From Rhizobium sp. FKY42 (lineage in GTDB: Bacteria > Pseudomonadota > Alphaproteobacteria > Rhizobiales > Rhizobiaceae), in assembly GCF_005222835.1 (NCBI RefSeq), contig NZ_STGA01000028.1, forward strand, positions 62,001 through 126,000: DNA of 64,000 bases, given 5' to 3'. The first letter of the stretch is position 1. Every line of letters begins with the position of its first letter. Position numbers and translations under genes: made by a program. This document shows positions 17,500 to 26,244 of the stretch, one piece after another. Below the pieces are notes generated by a model. It was not told the DNA's origin. It saw only the letters and a list, made by a program, of their open reading frames with translations, and did not search any database.

Positions 17500-18789
17500 T
17501 TACTTTCGAGCGAGCAGACCCAGCATCTTGCTGAGACCACCCTTCCTGATCTTCTTTGCAGAGTTGCGACCCGTCACCACGTGGGCGATCTGGGAGAAGG
17601 TTTCCGCCGTCGGTGATTTCGCGTCGAGTTCGGAAATCATGCGACCACTGTTTGCGGCATTGCCGAACAGTTGGGCATCGAACGGAATGATGGCAATCGG
17701 TTCGACTTCCAGCGGCTGCAGAAAATCAGATGGTGTAATTTCCGGACGCTTCGGCATGCCGACCTGATTGAGGACCAGATGCGGCGCCTTGTCGTTGGGG
17801 CGCAGCTTCTTCAGGGCATCCAGCAAGTTCTTCGTGTTGCGCAGATTGGCGAGGTCCGGCGTTGCGGTGATGACGATCTCGTCGACCTCCGCCAAGAGCG
17901 ACCGGGTCCATTCATTCCAGGCATGTGGAACATCCAGAACCGCGACCGGAGCGCTACGTTGGAGGACTTCCACGACCGGCTGGAAAGCCGCGCGATCGAA
18001 ATCATAGGCACGGTCCAGCAATGACGGCGCAGCCAGCAGCGACAGGTGTTCGGAGCATTTTGTCAGCAGACGGTCGAGAAAGACTTCGTCCAGTCGTTCC
18101 GGGGCGTAGACCGCTTCCGCGATGCCCTGAGCCGGATCCTGATCGAAGTCGATATTTGCCGTTCCGTAGGCCAAGTCCAGATCGGCAAGGATGGTCTCGG
18201 TGGAGAAGAGTGACGAAATGCCAAAGGCGCAGTTATGCGCGATTGTGGAGGATCCCACGCCGCCCTTCGCGCCGATGAAGGCAATGGAACGACCAAGCGG
18301 TTCTGCTTCCGGATCGACGAAGATCGCTGCGATTGCGCCCAACAGATCCTGCATCTTCACAGGGCCGACCAGATACTCCGAAATGCCGTTGCGGATCAGG
18401 TCGCGATAAAGGGAAATGTCGTTATGCCTGCCAATGACGATCACCCGTGTCGAGGGATCGCAAACCTGTGCCAGCGGAGCAAGCTCCGTCAGCACATTGG
18501 CAGGTTCAGCATCAGTTTCGAGGATGATCAAATTAGGCGTCGGTGCCGCGGCAAACATGTTTGCTGCCGCATCCGTGCTGCCACTGGTGACCCGGAGGTT
18601 CACCTTGGACATGCGGCGGTCCTGACCCAGACGCTCCATCACGCGGTGCATCGTATCGGTTTCACAAAATGCATGCACAGAGATGCGCGGCAGCGGACGC
18701 AGCGCCTCCAGATCGGCGGGGCGGCTATGTTCCTCGATTGCCTCTGGCGATCCGCCCGGCGTCCGGATCTCGTAATCGATCGCGCTCAT
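17500..18789 (-). CDS. cpaE: CpaE pilus localisation protein (MinD/ParA-like)
   Basis: A 429-residue protein with an N-terminal receiver-like domain (residues 35-155; LIILETDAEPANVLTELAPL, VIVIGRHNDISLYRDLIRNGISEYLVGPV) lacking a usable phosphorylation site pattern, and a C-terminal MinD/ParA ATPase domain. The P-loop reads GAKGGVGSST: the signature first lysine of the deviant Walker A is present, but the classical GKT lysine is Ser, as is common in CpaE. In Caulobacter CpaE directs pilus assembly to the cell pole. It lies 14 bases after cpaD. Confidence 0.95.
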   Translation of the reverse strand: MSAIDYEIRTPGGSPEAIEEHSRPADLEALRPLPRISVHAFCETDTMHRVMERLGQDRRMSKVNLRVTSGSTDAAANMFAAAPTPNLIILETDAEPANVLTELAPLAQVCDPSTRVIVIGRHNDISLYRDLIRNGISEYLVGPVKMQDLLGAIAAIFVDPEAEPLGRSIAFIGAKGGVGSSTIAHNCAFGISSLFSTETILADLDLAYGTANIDFDQDPAQGIAEAVYAPERLDEVFLDRLLTKCSEHLSLLAAPSLLDRAYDFDRAAFQPVVEVLQRSAPVAVLDVPHAWNEWTRSLLAEVDEIVITATPDLANLRNTKNLLDALKKLRPNDKAPHLVLNQVGMPKRPEITPSDFLQPLEVEPIAIIPFDAQLFGNAANSGRMISELDAKSPTAETFSQIAHVVTGRNSAKKIRKGGLSKMLGLLARK

Positions 18790-18803
18790 GTCAGCTTACC
18801 TGC

Positions 18804-19457
18804 TCAGTTGGAATTGTTCGTGTTCGTCCCGCGATAGGTGTTGATCACCTGCGAGCGCTGGACAGCATCAATCGGGGTCTGTGCGCGCGGTCCGAGCAAG
18901 TCAGTCGGGCTATCCAACTGGGCGGCCAGGTTGTTTTGCGAAGCGCAACCGAAATTGTACCAGTTACGATTGCCAAAGGTGTTGTCGGACAAGTCTTCCG
19001 GCCATTCGCCGCAAGCTCCCGTCACGGCCTTGGTGGCGATGAAGGAGAGCCGGATCGGGGCTGCATCGTTATGACCGCCGGCGCTGTAGCGTGCCATGAC
19101 GATCCGGTCGCCGCGAATTCCGGCCGCTTGCAGGGTCTTCCGGATATCGCCCGCCATGTGCGCAGCCGCACCGGCATTGACCGATCCCTGCGGCACCTGG
19201 ATCTGCATGAAGCCGGCAGAGGAGTTGGCGAAGTTCTGTGCGAAGCCCTTGACCGTGTCACGCATACCGATCGTCATGCGGCTATCGTTTGCGCCAACCG
19301 GAATGTCGAGCGCCGTCTGGGCGTCGGTCAGAACGATCGGGTGACGCTCGCGGTAGTCCATGGGGATGGAGCCGGTTGTCAGTTGGCTATTGCCGCAACC
19401 CGTCAAAAGGACGGTGGAAACAAGCAGGAGAGCCGGAGCAATGGATTTCGTAAACAT
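18804..19457 (-). CDS. cpaD: CpaD pilus assembly lipoprotein
   Basis: A 217-residue lipoprotein. The start at 19457 gives MFTKSIAPALLLVSTVLLTGCGN with lipobox LTGC. The mature domain contains the CpaD family pattern YRERHPIVLTDA, the low-complexity GAAAHMAGDIRKTLQAAGI, and FGCASQNNLAAQLDSPTDLLGPR, in which the Cys-Ala-x-Gln-x-N-x-A block is conserved. CpaD is an outer-membrane partner of the CpaC secretin. It overlaps none of its neighbours and starts 11 bases after the cpaC stop. Confidence 0.95.
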   Translation of the reverse strand: MFTKSIAPALLLVSTVLLTGCGNSQLTTGSIPMDYRERHPIVLTDAQTALDIPVGANDSRMTIGMRDTVKGFAQNFANSSAGFMQIQVPQGSVNAGAAAHMAGDIRKTLQAAGIRGDRIVMARYSAGGHNDAAPIRLSFIATKAVTGACGEWPEDLSDNTFGNRNWYNFGCASQNNLAAQLDSPTDLLGPRAQTPIDAVQRSQVINTYRGTNTNNSN

Positions 19458-19468
19458 TCTCGTGCCTC

Positions 19469-21025
19469 TCACTTATAGATGAAACCAACGGCGCCATGGT
19501 AGGGAGCAGCCGGAACGGGGTCTTTTCGTCCGTAGATCTTGTTGACACGGTTGAGGAAATACATTGCGGCATCGTTTTCGGGATTGAAGTTGTCATCCGG
19601 GCGCGCAAGCTGATTGCGCGCCACCGGGCGCACCAGATATGGCGTTGCGATGATGACGAGTTCCGTTTCGTTGCGGATGAAATCCTTGCTGCGGAAAAGC
19701 GTGCCCAATACCGGCACCTTGGAAATGCCCGGCAGTCCGGACATGGCCTGTCGAACATTGTCCTGAACAAGACCGGCAATCACGATCGAACCGCCCGATG
19801 GGAGTTCGACGGATGTCGATGCCTCACGCTTGCGGATCGAAAGGTAGGTGTTGCCCGGCACAGAGAGCGAAGAGCCGTTACCGGTCGTCGCAGAACCTTC
19901 GTATGTGGGCTCGGAAACATTGGTCTCGATGTTGAGGGCAATGCGTCCGGCCGACAGCACGACCGGCTTGAAGTTCAGTTCGACACCGTAATTGACAGTC
20001 TCGAGGCTCCGCGAAACCGTGGGACGGTTTGTCGTGGTGTCCAGCGACACCTCCTGCTGGCCTGCCAGGCGGAATTCGCCACCGACATAGAACTTGGCCT
20101 GCTGACCGGAGATCGCCGTCAGGCTGGGCTCAGCAAGCGTTCGCATGACGCCAGCCTGCTCCATGGCATTGACATAGGTCGAGATCGCAGTGGTTCCGAT
20201 CGTACCGACGACGCCACCCAATCCACCGACTGATGCAGCGTTTCCGAGGTTGACCGGATTGGCAAACGAGATGCCACCACTGGCCGAACTGCCTGTCGTC
20301 TGCACTGAACCATTGAACCCCAATTGCTTCAGCACCTGGCGGCTGACCTCAGCAACGGTTACCTTCAGCGTCACCTGATCCTCACCCTGAATGGTCAGGA
20401 GATTGACGATCTGCGATGTCTGGCGGTCTTCGGCGTAAATTGCGACGCCCCGTTCACTGCCGCCGCCCGAAGCAGTACGATTTCTCGTCGTTGCTTCACC
20501 ACCCTTGAGGAAAGCCTGCGCCAGCTTTTCCGCCTGCGCGGCATCCTGCGGCGTGCGGACAGTACCGGTCAACACGATATTGTCCGACACGATTTCGACC
20601 TTGATATCGGATTCAGGCAGAAAACGACGCAGATTGGCCTGAAGACCATCTATATCGCGCTCGACTTCCAGATCCAGACTGACGATCTCCTGCCCGCCGG
20701 GGCCAAAGATGAAGATGTTCGTCTGGCCGACCGATTTTCCGAAGAGATAGATCCGGCGTGAAGTTCTTGTCACCGCGTCGGCCAAAGCGGGATCGGCAAC
20801 AAGGATATCATGCGCATCCTGCGGCAGATCAACGACCAGCGCTTTGTTCAGGCCAAGTTTCAGCCGCTTGTGCACGCCCTTCCCGGATTCCGAGATCCGC
20901 ACGATATTGTCCGAAGCGGCTTCGGCGGTATCCGTCGACCGGAGCACCGCCAGATCCGATAAGGCAAGGCAGAGGCTCAAGGAAGCGACTGCAGAGGCTC
21001 TGTAAATTCTTTTCCAGGATGTCAC
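19469..21025 (-). CDS. cpaC: CpaC/RcpA secretin of the Flp pilus
   Basis: A 518-residue outer-membrane secretin through which the pilus passes. It has a signal peptide (ASLSLCLALSDLAVLRSTDTAEA region), the N-terminal pilus domain PF13629-like (GLNKALVVDLPQDAHDILVADPALADAVTRTSRRIYLFGKSVGQTN), a BON-like domain (DIKVEIVSDNIVLTGTVRTPQDAAQAE) and the secretin core from about residue 230 (VTLKVTVAEVSRQVLKQLG, TLAEPSLTAISGQQAKFYVGGEF, VELNFKPVVL, IVIAGLVQDNVRQAMSGLPGISKVPVLGTLF). The N-domain resembles the separate gene at 23145. It lies 20 bases after cpaB. Confidence 0.97.
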   Translation of the reverse strand: MTSWKRIYRASAVASLSLCLALSDLAVLRSTDTAEAASDNIVRISESGKGVHKRLKLGLNKALVVDLPQDAHDILVADPALADAVTRTSRRIYLFGKSVGQTNIFIFGPGGQEIVSLDLEVERDIDGLQANLRRFLPESDIKVEIVSDNIVLTGTVRTPQDAAQAEKLAQAFLKGGEATTRNRTASGGGSERGVAIYAEDRQTSQIVNLLTIQGEDQVTLKVTVAEVSRQVLKQLGFNGSVQTTGSSASGGISFANPVNLGNAASVGGLGGVVGTIGTTAISTYVNAMEQAGVMRTLAEPSLTAISGQQAKFYVGGEFRLAGQQEVSLDTTTNRPTVSRSLETVNYGVELNFKPVVLSAGRIALNIETNVSEPTYEGSATTGNGSSLSVPGNTYLSIRKREASTSVELPSGGSIVIAGLVQDNVRQAMSGLPGISKVPVLGTLFRSKDFIRNETELVIIATPYLVRPVARNQLARPDDNFNPENDAAMYFLNRVNKIYGRKDPVPAAPYHGAVGFIYK

Positions 21026-21045
21026 GGTGACCGCTCCCTCAAATC

Positions 21046-21855
21046 TTAACGCTGGACCGAGCCGGTGGTGTTCATATTGACGATGGAGCCTGATTTGATG
21101 ATCTGCACCTCGCCTTTTCCGCCACCCGCCAGCAAATGGTCAGCAAATTGCGTGTCCGAGTCCTGCACGTCGGCGATGGATCGCAACGACAGCGTTAGGC
21201 GGTCTGCCATCTGCTGTGCTACCGCAATGACGCGCGCTTGATCGGGAGTAAGTTCCAGAGTCGCGGTCGTGCCAATGACCGCCTGCGATCCGTCTTCCTT
21301 CTGCTCGATACGCTGATCGATCGCCAGAACCCGGATGTTGTTGAGAACATTTTCAGTGGAGTAGCTGCCCTGTTCGTTCTTGCGAACCATGATCACATCG
21401 ACGCGGTCATTCGGGAGCACAAAGCCGCCGGCGCCGGTCGCAACGGAAATTTCGGTTGCGACAGCGCGCTTGCCACTTGGGAGAATGGACGACATGATTC
21501 GGTTGGATGAATCCGCAACCTTTTCGGCGCGAACCGGCTCGCCTGCAAACAGCGGAAGGCGCACGATGGCGCCGTTCAGTTCCTCGATCGCCTTTGGCCT
21601 CGCACTCTCGGTGATAAAGCCGTCCACCACGCCGCCTTCCGGCCAGGCCATCCAGTGGATCGATTTTTCATTGAGGCGTGCACCGACAGGGAGATTGGCC
21701 GATGAGACCAGGACATTGGTTGTCGGCTCCTTGCGGATGACCTCCAACGGTGTCTCGACTACAGTCTTCTCACCTGACAGCCTCAATGCCAGCATACCGG
21801 CAAGGCCGGCTGCAACCACAGCGACGGTGAGAATGATCAGACGGGCGGGTTTCAT
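21046..21855 (-). CDS. cpaB: CpaB/RcpC pilus assembly protein
   Basis: A 269-residue inner-membrane-anchored periplasmic protein. One membrane segment (ARLIILTVAVVAAGLAGMLAL) is followed by an SAF/beta-clip domain (NVLVSSANLPVGARLNEKSIHWMAWPEG, RLPLFAGEPVRAEKVA) and an RcpC domain (GFVLPNDRVDVIMVRKNEQG, TLELTPDQARVIAVAQQ). CpaB is thought to stabilise the secretin or bind peptidoglycan. A perfect TTAA-N7-TTAAC site lies 86-102 bases upstream, so cpaB probably heads a second transcription unit separate from flp-cpaA. Confidence 0.95.
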   Translation of the reverse strand: MKPARLIILTVAVVAAGLAGMLALRLSGEKTVVETPLEVIRKEPTTNVLVSSANLPVGARLNEKSIHWMAWPEGGVVDGFITESARPKAIEELNGAIVRLPLFAGEPVRAEKVADSSNRIMSSILPSGKRAVATEISVATGAGGFVLPNDRVDVIMVRKNEQGSYSTENVLNNIRVLAIDQRIEQKEDGSQAVIGTTATLELTPDQARVIAVAQQMADRLTLSLRSIADVQDSDTQFADHLLAGGGKGEVQIIKSGSIVNMNTTGSVQR

Positions 21856-21940
21856 GGCAAATCCTTGACGGGACCAACTGGTTCCCCGCAGATTTGACCG
21901 CGAATGGTGTAATTATAGTTAACGTCTGCCTAGGAGGCAT

Positions 21941-21957
21941 GGTTAAGCAGAGTTTAA
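21941..21957 (-). promoter_or_regulatory. Perfect CtrA box upstream of cpaB
   Basis: Read on the minus strand, the site is TTAA-ACTCTGC-TTAACC, an exact match to the CtrA consensus TTAA-N7-TTAAC. It lies in the 127-base gap between cpaA and cpaB, 86-102 bases before the cpaB start. CtrA activates pilus genes in Caulobacter. Confidence 0.6.
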
Positions 21958-21982
21958 ATCAATTTGTTGCAAGCTTCCGAAC

Positions 21983-22492
21983 TCAAGAAGCCGCCAGAAA
22001 GATCGGCGCCTGCGGCATGGCCATGAGCGCGCCAGCAGCAATCGCTATCCCATAGGGGATCTTTTTCGCTGTGGTCAGCGATGCGGGTAGCCAGACGCCA
22101 CGATCTGTAACCAGATGCGATTTCCAACGGATTGCGAGTATGGCGAGGGTCAAAACTCCGCCAGCAAATGCAACTTTGACAAGGAAGACCAGGAGAGCTG
22201 GTGTCAGGCCGAACCAGAGCGCCAGTGCCGTAAGGAGCTTTGCGTCGCCGCCACCCATCACGTTCAGCACGAAGAGCAAAAAACAAACCGCGAAAACCGC
22301 GACGGCCACTCCGAGGGAGTAGCCTATCGCGGCCGCGGACAAATCGGAAAGCCAAGCGGCTGGAATGAATAGACATACAATTGTCAAGCTAAGCCAATTG
22401 GGGATCTTCATGGCTAGAAGGTCGCTTAATGCTGCATGAATCAACAACAGTGAGATTGCCAGAAATAATATCTCGCTCACACCATTTCCCAT
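21983..22492 (-). CDS. cpaA: Prepilin peptidase CpaA/TadV (A24 family)
   Basis: A 169-residue membrane protease that cleaves the leader of the Flp prepilin. It has about five membrane segments, with the two catalytic aspartates of A24 peptidases in SDLLAMKIPN (near residue 24) and GGGDAKLL. It is the short form lacking the methylation domain, normal for Tad systems. It follows flp with a 72-base gap and probably shares its transcript. The 127 bases after it hold the CtrA box for cpaB. Confidence 0.93.
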   Translation of the reverse strand: MGNGVSEILFLAISLLLIHAALSDLLAMKIPNWLSLTIVCLFIPAAWLSDLSAAAIGYSLGVAVAVFAVCFLLFVLNVMGGGDAKLLTALALWFGLTPALLVFLVKVAFAGGVLTLAILAIRWKSHLVTDRGVWLPASLTTAKKIPYGIAIAAGALMAMPQAPIFLAAS

Positions 22493-22564
22493 ACTACTAA
22501 CGTAATCCGTGTCAGTACTGTCGATTCCTGTAGCCGACTTAATTCAACTCAGCTTATCAAGTGA

Positions 22565-22744
22565 TCAGGTTTTGGAAGCCTGGTTCAAGTAAGTCGAAAT
22601 ATTGTTGAACTGGCTGTTCAGCTTGTTACCAAGCGTGGTCGCGCCAGCGATCAGGGCTACGGAAATCAGAGCCGCGATGAGACCATATTCAATGGCCGTG
22701 GCGCCCGACTCTTCCTTAACGAAACGTGCAAAAATCTTGGACAT
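22565..22744 (-). CDS. flp: Flp-type pilin subunit
   Basis: A 59-residue major pilin, too short for many ORF filters. The sequence starts MSKIFARFVKEESGATAIEY and ends QFNNISTYLNQASKT. The prepilin cleavage site is after Gly14 (EESG/ATAIEY), with Glu5 and Tyr6 of the mature protein as in the Flp motif. A hydrophobic helix GLIAALISVALIAGATTLGNKL follows. It would be processed by CpaA to a 45-residue pilin and assembled into bundle-forming adhesive fibres. First gene of the minus-strand locus, with a 400-base promoter region upstream. Confidence 0.97.
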   Translation of the reverse strand: MSKIFARFVKEESGATAIEYGLIAALISVALIAGATTLGNKLNSQFNNISTYLNQASKT

Positions 22745-22856
22745 GCGTCTCTCCTAACTCCGGGGATCTCTATTCTCAGCATTGCCGACAACTGTTGTCC
22801 GCTGTTCGGTGAGCCCAAATTACGGAGAGGCGATTTCCATTCACTTAAAAAACCTG

Positions 22857-22872
22857 GTTACGATCCGGTTAA
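22857..22872 (-). promoter_or_regulatory. CtrA-like site upstream of flp (one mismatch)
   Basis: The minus strand reads TTAA-CCGGATC-GTAAC, one mismatch from TTAA-N7-TTAAC. It lies 113-128 bases before the flp start. Confidence 0.4.
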
Positions 22873-23077
22873 TGGACCCTTCCAATTGCCATGGTAAAAC
22901 ACCGATAAAGCGAATTGTTTCAATTTTATCTTAGGCTCCGTTCTGACGGCATCATCTGCGTAATCACTGGAGCCGCTGCTATTTTAGCTTCTACCGATTG
23001 ACGCGCGCGCCCCGAAACGGGACAACCTACGCACGAATAAGCTGTCCCAAATCGGCATTCTGGCTTGAAATGCGCCA

Positions 23078-23094
23078 TTAAGGTTTCATTCACC
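23078..23094 (+). promoter_or_regulatory. CtrA-like site upstream of the gene at 23145 (one mismatch)
   Basis: TTAA-GGTTTCA-TTCACC is one mismatch from TTAA-N7-TTAAC. It ends 51 bases before the start of the CpaC-N-like gene. Confidence 0.3.
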
Positions 23095-23144
23095 AAATTG
23101 CTTCATGGTCTGAAACAGTACATCGATTTAGAGGCCTGAAGCCC

Positions 23145-23567
23145 ATGCCGTCGAAATTGCTGGCCGTGCTCCTGGCCGCTATCTCTTTTGCTGTTCCTGC
23201 CACGGCCTCCTGCGAGGAAGTCGGCGGACTCACGCGTGTCTATATGAATCAGGCGCGCGTCCTTAAGCTTGATCGGCCGGTCAGCAAGGTTATTGTGGGC
23301 AATGCTCAGGTGGCAGACGCAACGGTGGCAGACCCGAAGACAATCGTTTTGACGGGTCGCTCCTATGGCGCCACGAACCTTGTACTTCTTGATGCCGAGG
23401 GCAATGCAATTGCCGATGAACGCGTGATTGTGTCGATTGACGAAGGCAATACCGTGCGCGTTTTCCGCCAGACCGATCGAGCTGTCCTGTCCTGTACGCC
23501 GAACTGCGAGCAGCATTCCGCCAGCAACGGTGCTAGCGGAACAACCACGGCAACGACTGGAAACTAA
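23145..23567 (+). CDS. Exported pilus assembly protein, CpaC N-domain only (PF13629-like)
   Basis: A 140-residue secreted protein. After a signal peptide (MPSKLLAVLLAAISFAVPATAS) comes a domain like the N-terminal part of RcpA/CpaC secretins: VYMNQARVLKLDRPVSKVIVGNAQVADATVADPKTIVLTGRSYGATNLVLLD. Compare CpaC, which has DILVADPALADAV and YLFGKSVGQTN at the same place. There is no secretin core. A Ser/Thr/Asn-rich tail with two cysteines (SCTPNCEQH) closes the protein. It probably helps the Flp pilus outer-membrane complex. It is followed after 93 bases by two TadE-like genes and may form one transcript with them. Confidence 0.88.
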   Translation: MPSKLLAVLLAAISFAVPATASCEEVGGLTRVYMNQARVLKLDRPVSKVIVGNAQVADATVADPKTIVLTGRSYGATNLVLLDAEGNAIADERVIVSIDEGNTVRVFRQTDRAVLSCTPNCEQHSASNGASGTTTATTGN

Positions 23568-23660
23568 GTTGTTCCTTACTGGCGCAAATAGAGCGACTAC
23601 AGCAACGGAATCTCAATAAAGTCGGCATAGCGTCGGACCTTCCACGGAGACGTTACTGCC

Positions 23661-24293
23661 ATGTGTGAGGATCACGGATCCCGGCCCCCTATTCCGGCCC
23701 CGGCCCCACGACAAAGCCCCCGACGGCGGTTCTGGCGATCGCAGGATGGTGCTGCAGCGATTGAGTTCGCCATTCTGGCCATTCCTTACTTTATGATTGT
23801 GTTTGCGATCATAGAGACCTTCGTTGCCTATACGGCCGAACAGGTTATCGGCAATGCGACCGACACACTGGCGAGACAGTTGCGTACAGGGCAGATCACC
23901 GCCGGTCTTGGTCGAGCGACGGACAGGAATCAGGCTCAATTCCGTCAGTTGTTCTGCAATGAAATCTCAATCATGATCTCGTGCTCTGCGACCGAGATCG
24001 CGACACCGACGCAACTTTATCTCGATGTCCGCAGCTTCGCGACCTTCGCTCTTGTGCCAACAGCAATCCCGCGCAAATCGAGCAGCACTTACGCCGATCT
24101 CGATCCGACAAGCTTTGGCTACAGCCCGGGCGGGCCGAAATCGATCAATATCGTGCGTGCCTACTATCGCTGGCAGATCATCACCGATCTTATCCGGCCC
24201 TACATTACAAACATCCGGCCCGCAGACGGATCTCTTCCGACCGATTTCCTGATCGTTGCCACAGCAGCCTTCCAGAATGAGGATTATCCATGA
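23661..24293 (+). CDS. TadE-like pilus assembly pseudopilin
   Basis: A 210-residue protein with a Pro/Arg-rich N-terminus, then SQDGAAAIEFAILAIPYFMIVFAIIETF, a prepilin-like cleavage and membrane segment typical of TadE (G-A-x-x-I-E-F). The periplasmic part contains cysteines (LFCNEISIMISCSATE) and a repeat-free globular region. TadE-type pseudopilins are processed by CpaA and needed for Flp pilus assembly. Its stop overlaps the next start by four bases (ATGA), so the two TadE-like products are made together. Confidence 0.9.
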   Translation: MCEDHGSRPPIPAPAPRQSPRRRFWRSQDGAAAIEFAILAIPYFMIVFAIIETFVAYTAEQVIGNATDTLARQLRTGQITAGLGRATDRNQAQFRQLFCNEISIMISCSATEIATPTQLYLDVRSFATFALVPTAIPRKSSSTYADLDPTSFGYSPGGPKSINIVRAYYRWQIITDLIRPYITNIRPADGSLPTDFLIVATAAFQNEDYP

Positions 24294-24910
24294 GGATCTT
24301 CGGAAGGAATGCCGTTGACACCCAGGCAGAAGCCAGGACTAGCTGCGGAGGGGTCATTCTGCCACTACGGCGTCTGCTGGCCGATCAGCGCGGTGTTGGA
24401 GCGGTTGAATTTGCCATCATCGCACCGATCCTCATTGCGATCTACATCACATGCTTCGAGCTGACGATGGGTCTCAGCGTCTCCAAGCGGGTGACGAAGG
24501 CAACCGGCACGATCGCGGACCTTGTCACGCAGCAGACGAGCGTGACGAAGCTTTACCTCGCAAGCATGGTCGACGTCAGCAAGGCGATATTCGTTCCCTA
24601 CAACACCAGCACGACCAACCTGAAGCTCAAAATCACCGGCATCTCGGTCGATGCCACAGGCACGCCTAAGGTCGCCTGGTCCTGGGACCAGGGGGGAGGC
24701 AGGCCTTATGCTGTCGGCGCGACGGTGACGGATGTGCCTACGGAATTGAAGACGGCGAACTCGTTTCTTGTGCGGTCGGAACTTTCCGTACCCCATGAGC
24801 TGTTCATGCTGATGCCGGTTCTCTCGTCCCAGACAAGGTCCATCACAATCTCCCGCAGCTACTTCTACCGGCAGAGAATGGGCGATTCCATCACATGCAG
24901 CGATTGCTAA
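24290..24910 (+). CDS. TadE/TadG-like pilus assembly pseudopilin
   Basis: A 206-residue protein with LLADQRGVGAVEFAIIAPILIAIYITCFELTMGL, the second TadE-like prepilin segment (G-x-x-A-V-E-F) in a row. The periplasmic part includes TKATGTIADLVTQQTSVTK and ends SRSYFYRQRMGDSITCSDC, with paired cysteines at the end. It is translationally coupled to the preceding TadE-like gene. The large TadG with a von Willebrand domain is not in the window. A 113-base gap, in which I see no clear terminator, separates it from deoB. Confidence 0.88.
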   Translation: MRIFGRNAVDTQAEARTSCGGVILPLRRLLADQRGVGAVEFAIIAPILIAIYITCFELTMGLSVSKRVTKATGTIADLVTQQTSVTKLYLASMVDVSKAIFVPYNTSTTNLKLKITGISVDATGTPKVAWSWDQGGGRPYAVGATVTDVPTELKTANSFLVRSELSVPHELFMLMPVLSSQTRSITISRSYFYRQRMGDSITCSDC

Positions 24911-25023
24911 TGCAGTCGCTGCAGCCAGCGACGTGATACCGGTTTGCCGCTTGAGACGGCACCGTATAAGAAGGAAGAAATACGGACCAGTGTTCGTAAA
25001 ATCGTCCCCTCACAGGTGAAATG

Positions 25024-26244
25024 ATGGCGCGTGCTTTTCTTTTTGTTCTGGATTCCTTCGGCATCGGTGGTGCGCGCGATGCAGATCGCTACGGAGATCT
25101 TGGCGCCGATACCCTCGGCCACATTGCCGAATACTGCGCAGGCGGAGCCGCAGACCGAAAAGGCCTGCGCGAAGGGCCGCTGAAGCTTCCGAACATGTCA
25201 GCACTCGGCCTGCTCCATGCGGCCAAGCTGTCGACGGGTACCTATCCTGCGGGAATGCCGGTTCCGGAAAAGCTTTACGGGCTCTATGGCGCAGCAAGTG
25301 AAGTATCGCGCGGCAAGGACACACCGTCCGGCCATTGGGAAATTGCAGGCGTACCTGTGACGTTCAACTGGGGCTATTTCCCGACGGAAGGCGATGCCTT
25401 CTCGCCGGAGCTGATCGAAACCCTTTGCCGAGAAGCAAACCTCCCCGGCATTCTTGGCAATTGCCATGCATCAGGAACGGAGATCATTGCGCAATGGGGC
25501 GAAGAGCACATCCGTACCGGCAAGCCGATCTGCTACACCTCGTCCGATTCGGTATTCCAGATCGCCGCGCATGAGACTCATTTTGGACTCGAGCGACTGT
25601 TGAAACTTTGCGAAACCGTTCGAACCCTGCTGGACCCCCTCAATATCGGTCGCGTCATCGCAAGGCCCTTCATTGGTGAAAGCGCTTCAACTTTCGAGCG
25701 GACTGGGAACCGTCGCGACTTTTCCGTTCTTCCCCCAGAACCCACCTTGCTGGACCGGCTTGTCGAAGCAGGGCGCAGCGTTCATGCCGTCGGCAAAATC
25801 GGAGACATTTTTGCTCATCAGGGTGTCTCCCGTATCATCAAGGCAAACGGCAACATGGCCCTGATGGATGCGACACTCAGCGTTAGCGATGAGGCTCAGG
25901 ACGGCGATCTCGTCTTCACCAATTTCGTCGATTTCGACATGCTCTATGGCCATCGGCGCGACGTTCCCGGCTATGCCGCTGCACTGGAGGCTTTCGATGC
26001 ACGGCTTGGCGAAGTCAGCCGCAAGCTGGGTCCGGGCGATCTTCTGATCCTGACTGCGGACCATGGCTGTGACCCGACCTGGCGCGGAACCGATCATACC
26101 CGCGAACGGGTTCCGATTCTGGCTTTCGGACAAGGACTGGGCTCACGAACCATCGGCATTCGCGGCACCTATGCCGATATCGGCGAAACGATTGCCGCGC
26201 ATCTCGGCATTCCGGCAGGCAAACACGGACGGAGCTTCCTGTGA
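25024..26244 (+). CDS. deoB: Phosphopentomutase
   Basis: A 406-residue cytosolic enzyme that interconverts (deoxy)ribose 1-phosphate and 5-phosphate, joining nucleoside phosphorolysis to DeoC and the pentose phosphate pathway. It has the alkaline-phosphatase superfamily fold with metal ligands in [12 protein letters not shown] (Asp), the conserved DTPSGHWE (phosphorylated Thr) and [18 protein letters not shown] chose the second of two tandem ATGs (25021, 25024) because MARAF then aligns with MKRAF of E. coli DeoB. Its stop overlaps the GTG start of the deaminase gene. Confidence 0.97.
   Translation: MARAFLFVLDSFGIGGARDADRYGDLGADTLGHIAEYCAGGAADRKGLREGPLKLPNMSALGLLHAAKLSTGTYPAGMPVPEKLYGLYGAASEVSRGKDTPSGHWEIAGVPVTFNWGYFPTEGDAFSPELIETLCREANLPGILGNCHASGTEIIAQWGEEHIRTGKPICYTSSDSVFQIAAHETHFGLERLLKLCETVRTLLDPLNIGRVIARPFIGESASTFERTGNRRDFSVLPPEPTLLDRLVEAGRSVHAVGKIGDIFAHQGVSRIIKANGNMALMDATLSVSDEAQDGDLVFTNFVDFDMLYGHRRDVPGYAAALEAFDARLGEVSRKLGPGDLLILTADHGCDPTWRGTDHTRERVPILAFGQGLGSRTIGIRGTYADIGETIAAHLGIPAGKHGRSFL

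Larger units (their letters stand above)
22745..23144. other. Intergenic regulatory region between flp and the divergent pilus genes
   Basis: This 400-base gap has no open frame that looks coding. It is more AT-rich than its neighbours and holds two CtrA-like sites, at 22857-22872 facing flp and at 23078-23094 facing the gene at 23145. It is expected to carry the promoters of both divergent pilus transcripts. Nothing resembling an RNA gene was found. Confidence 0.6.
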
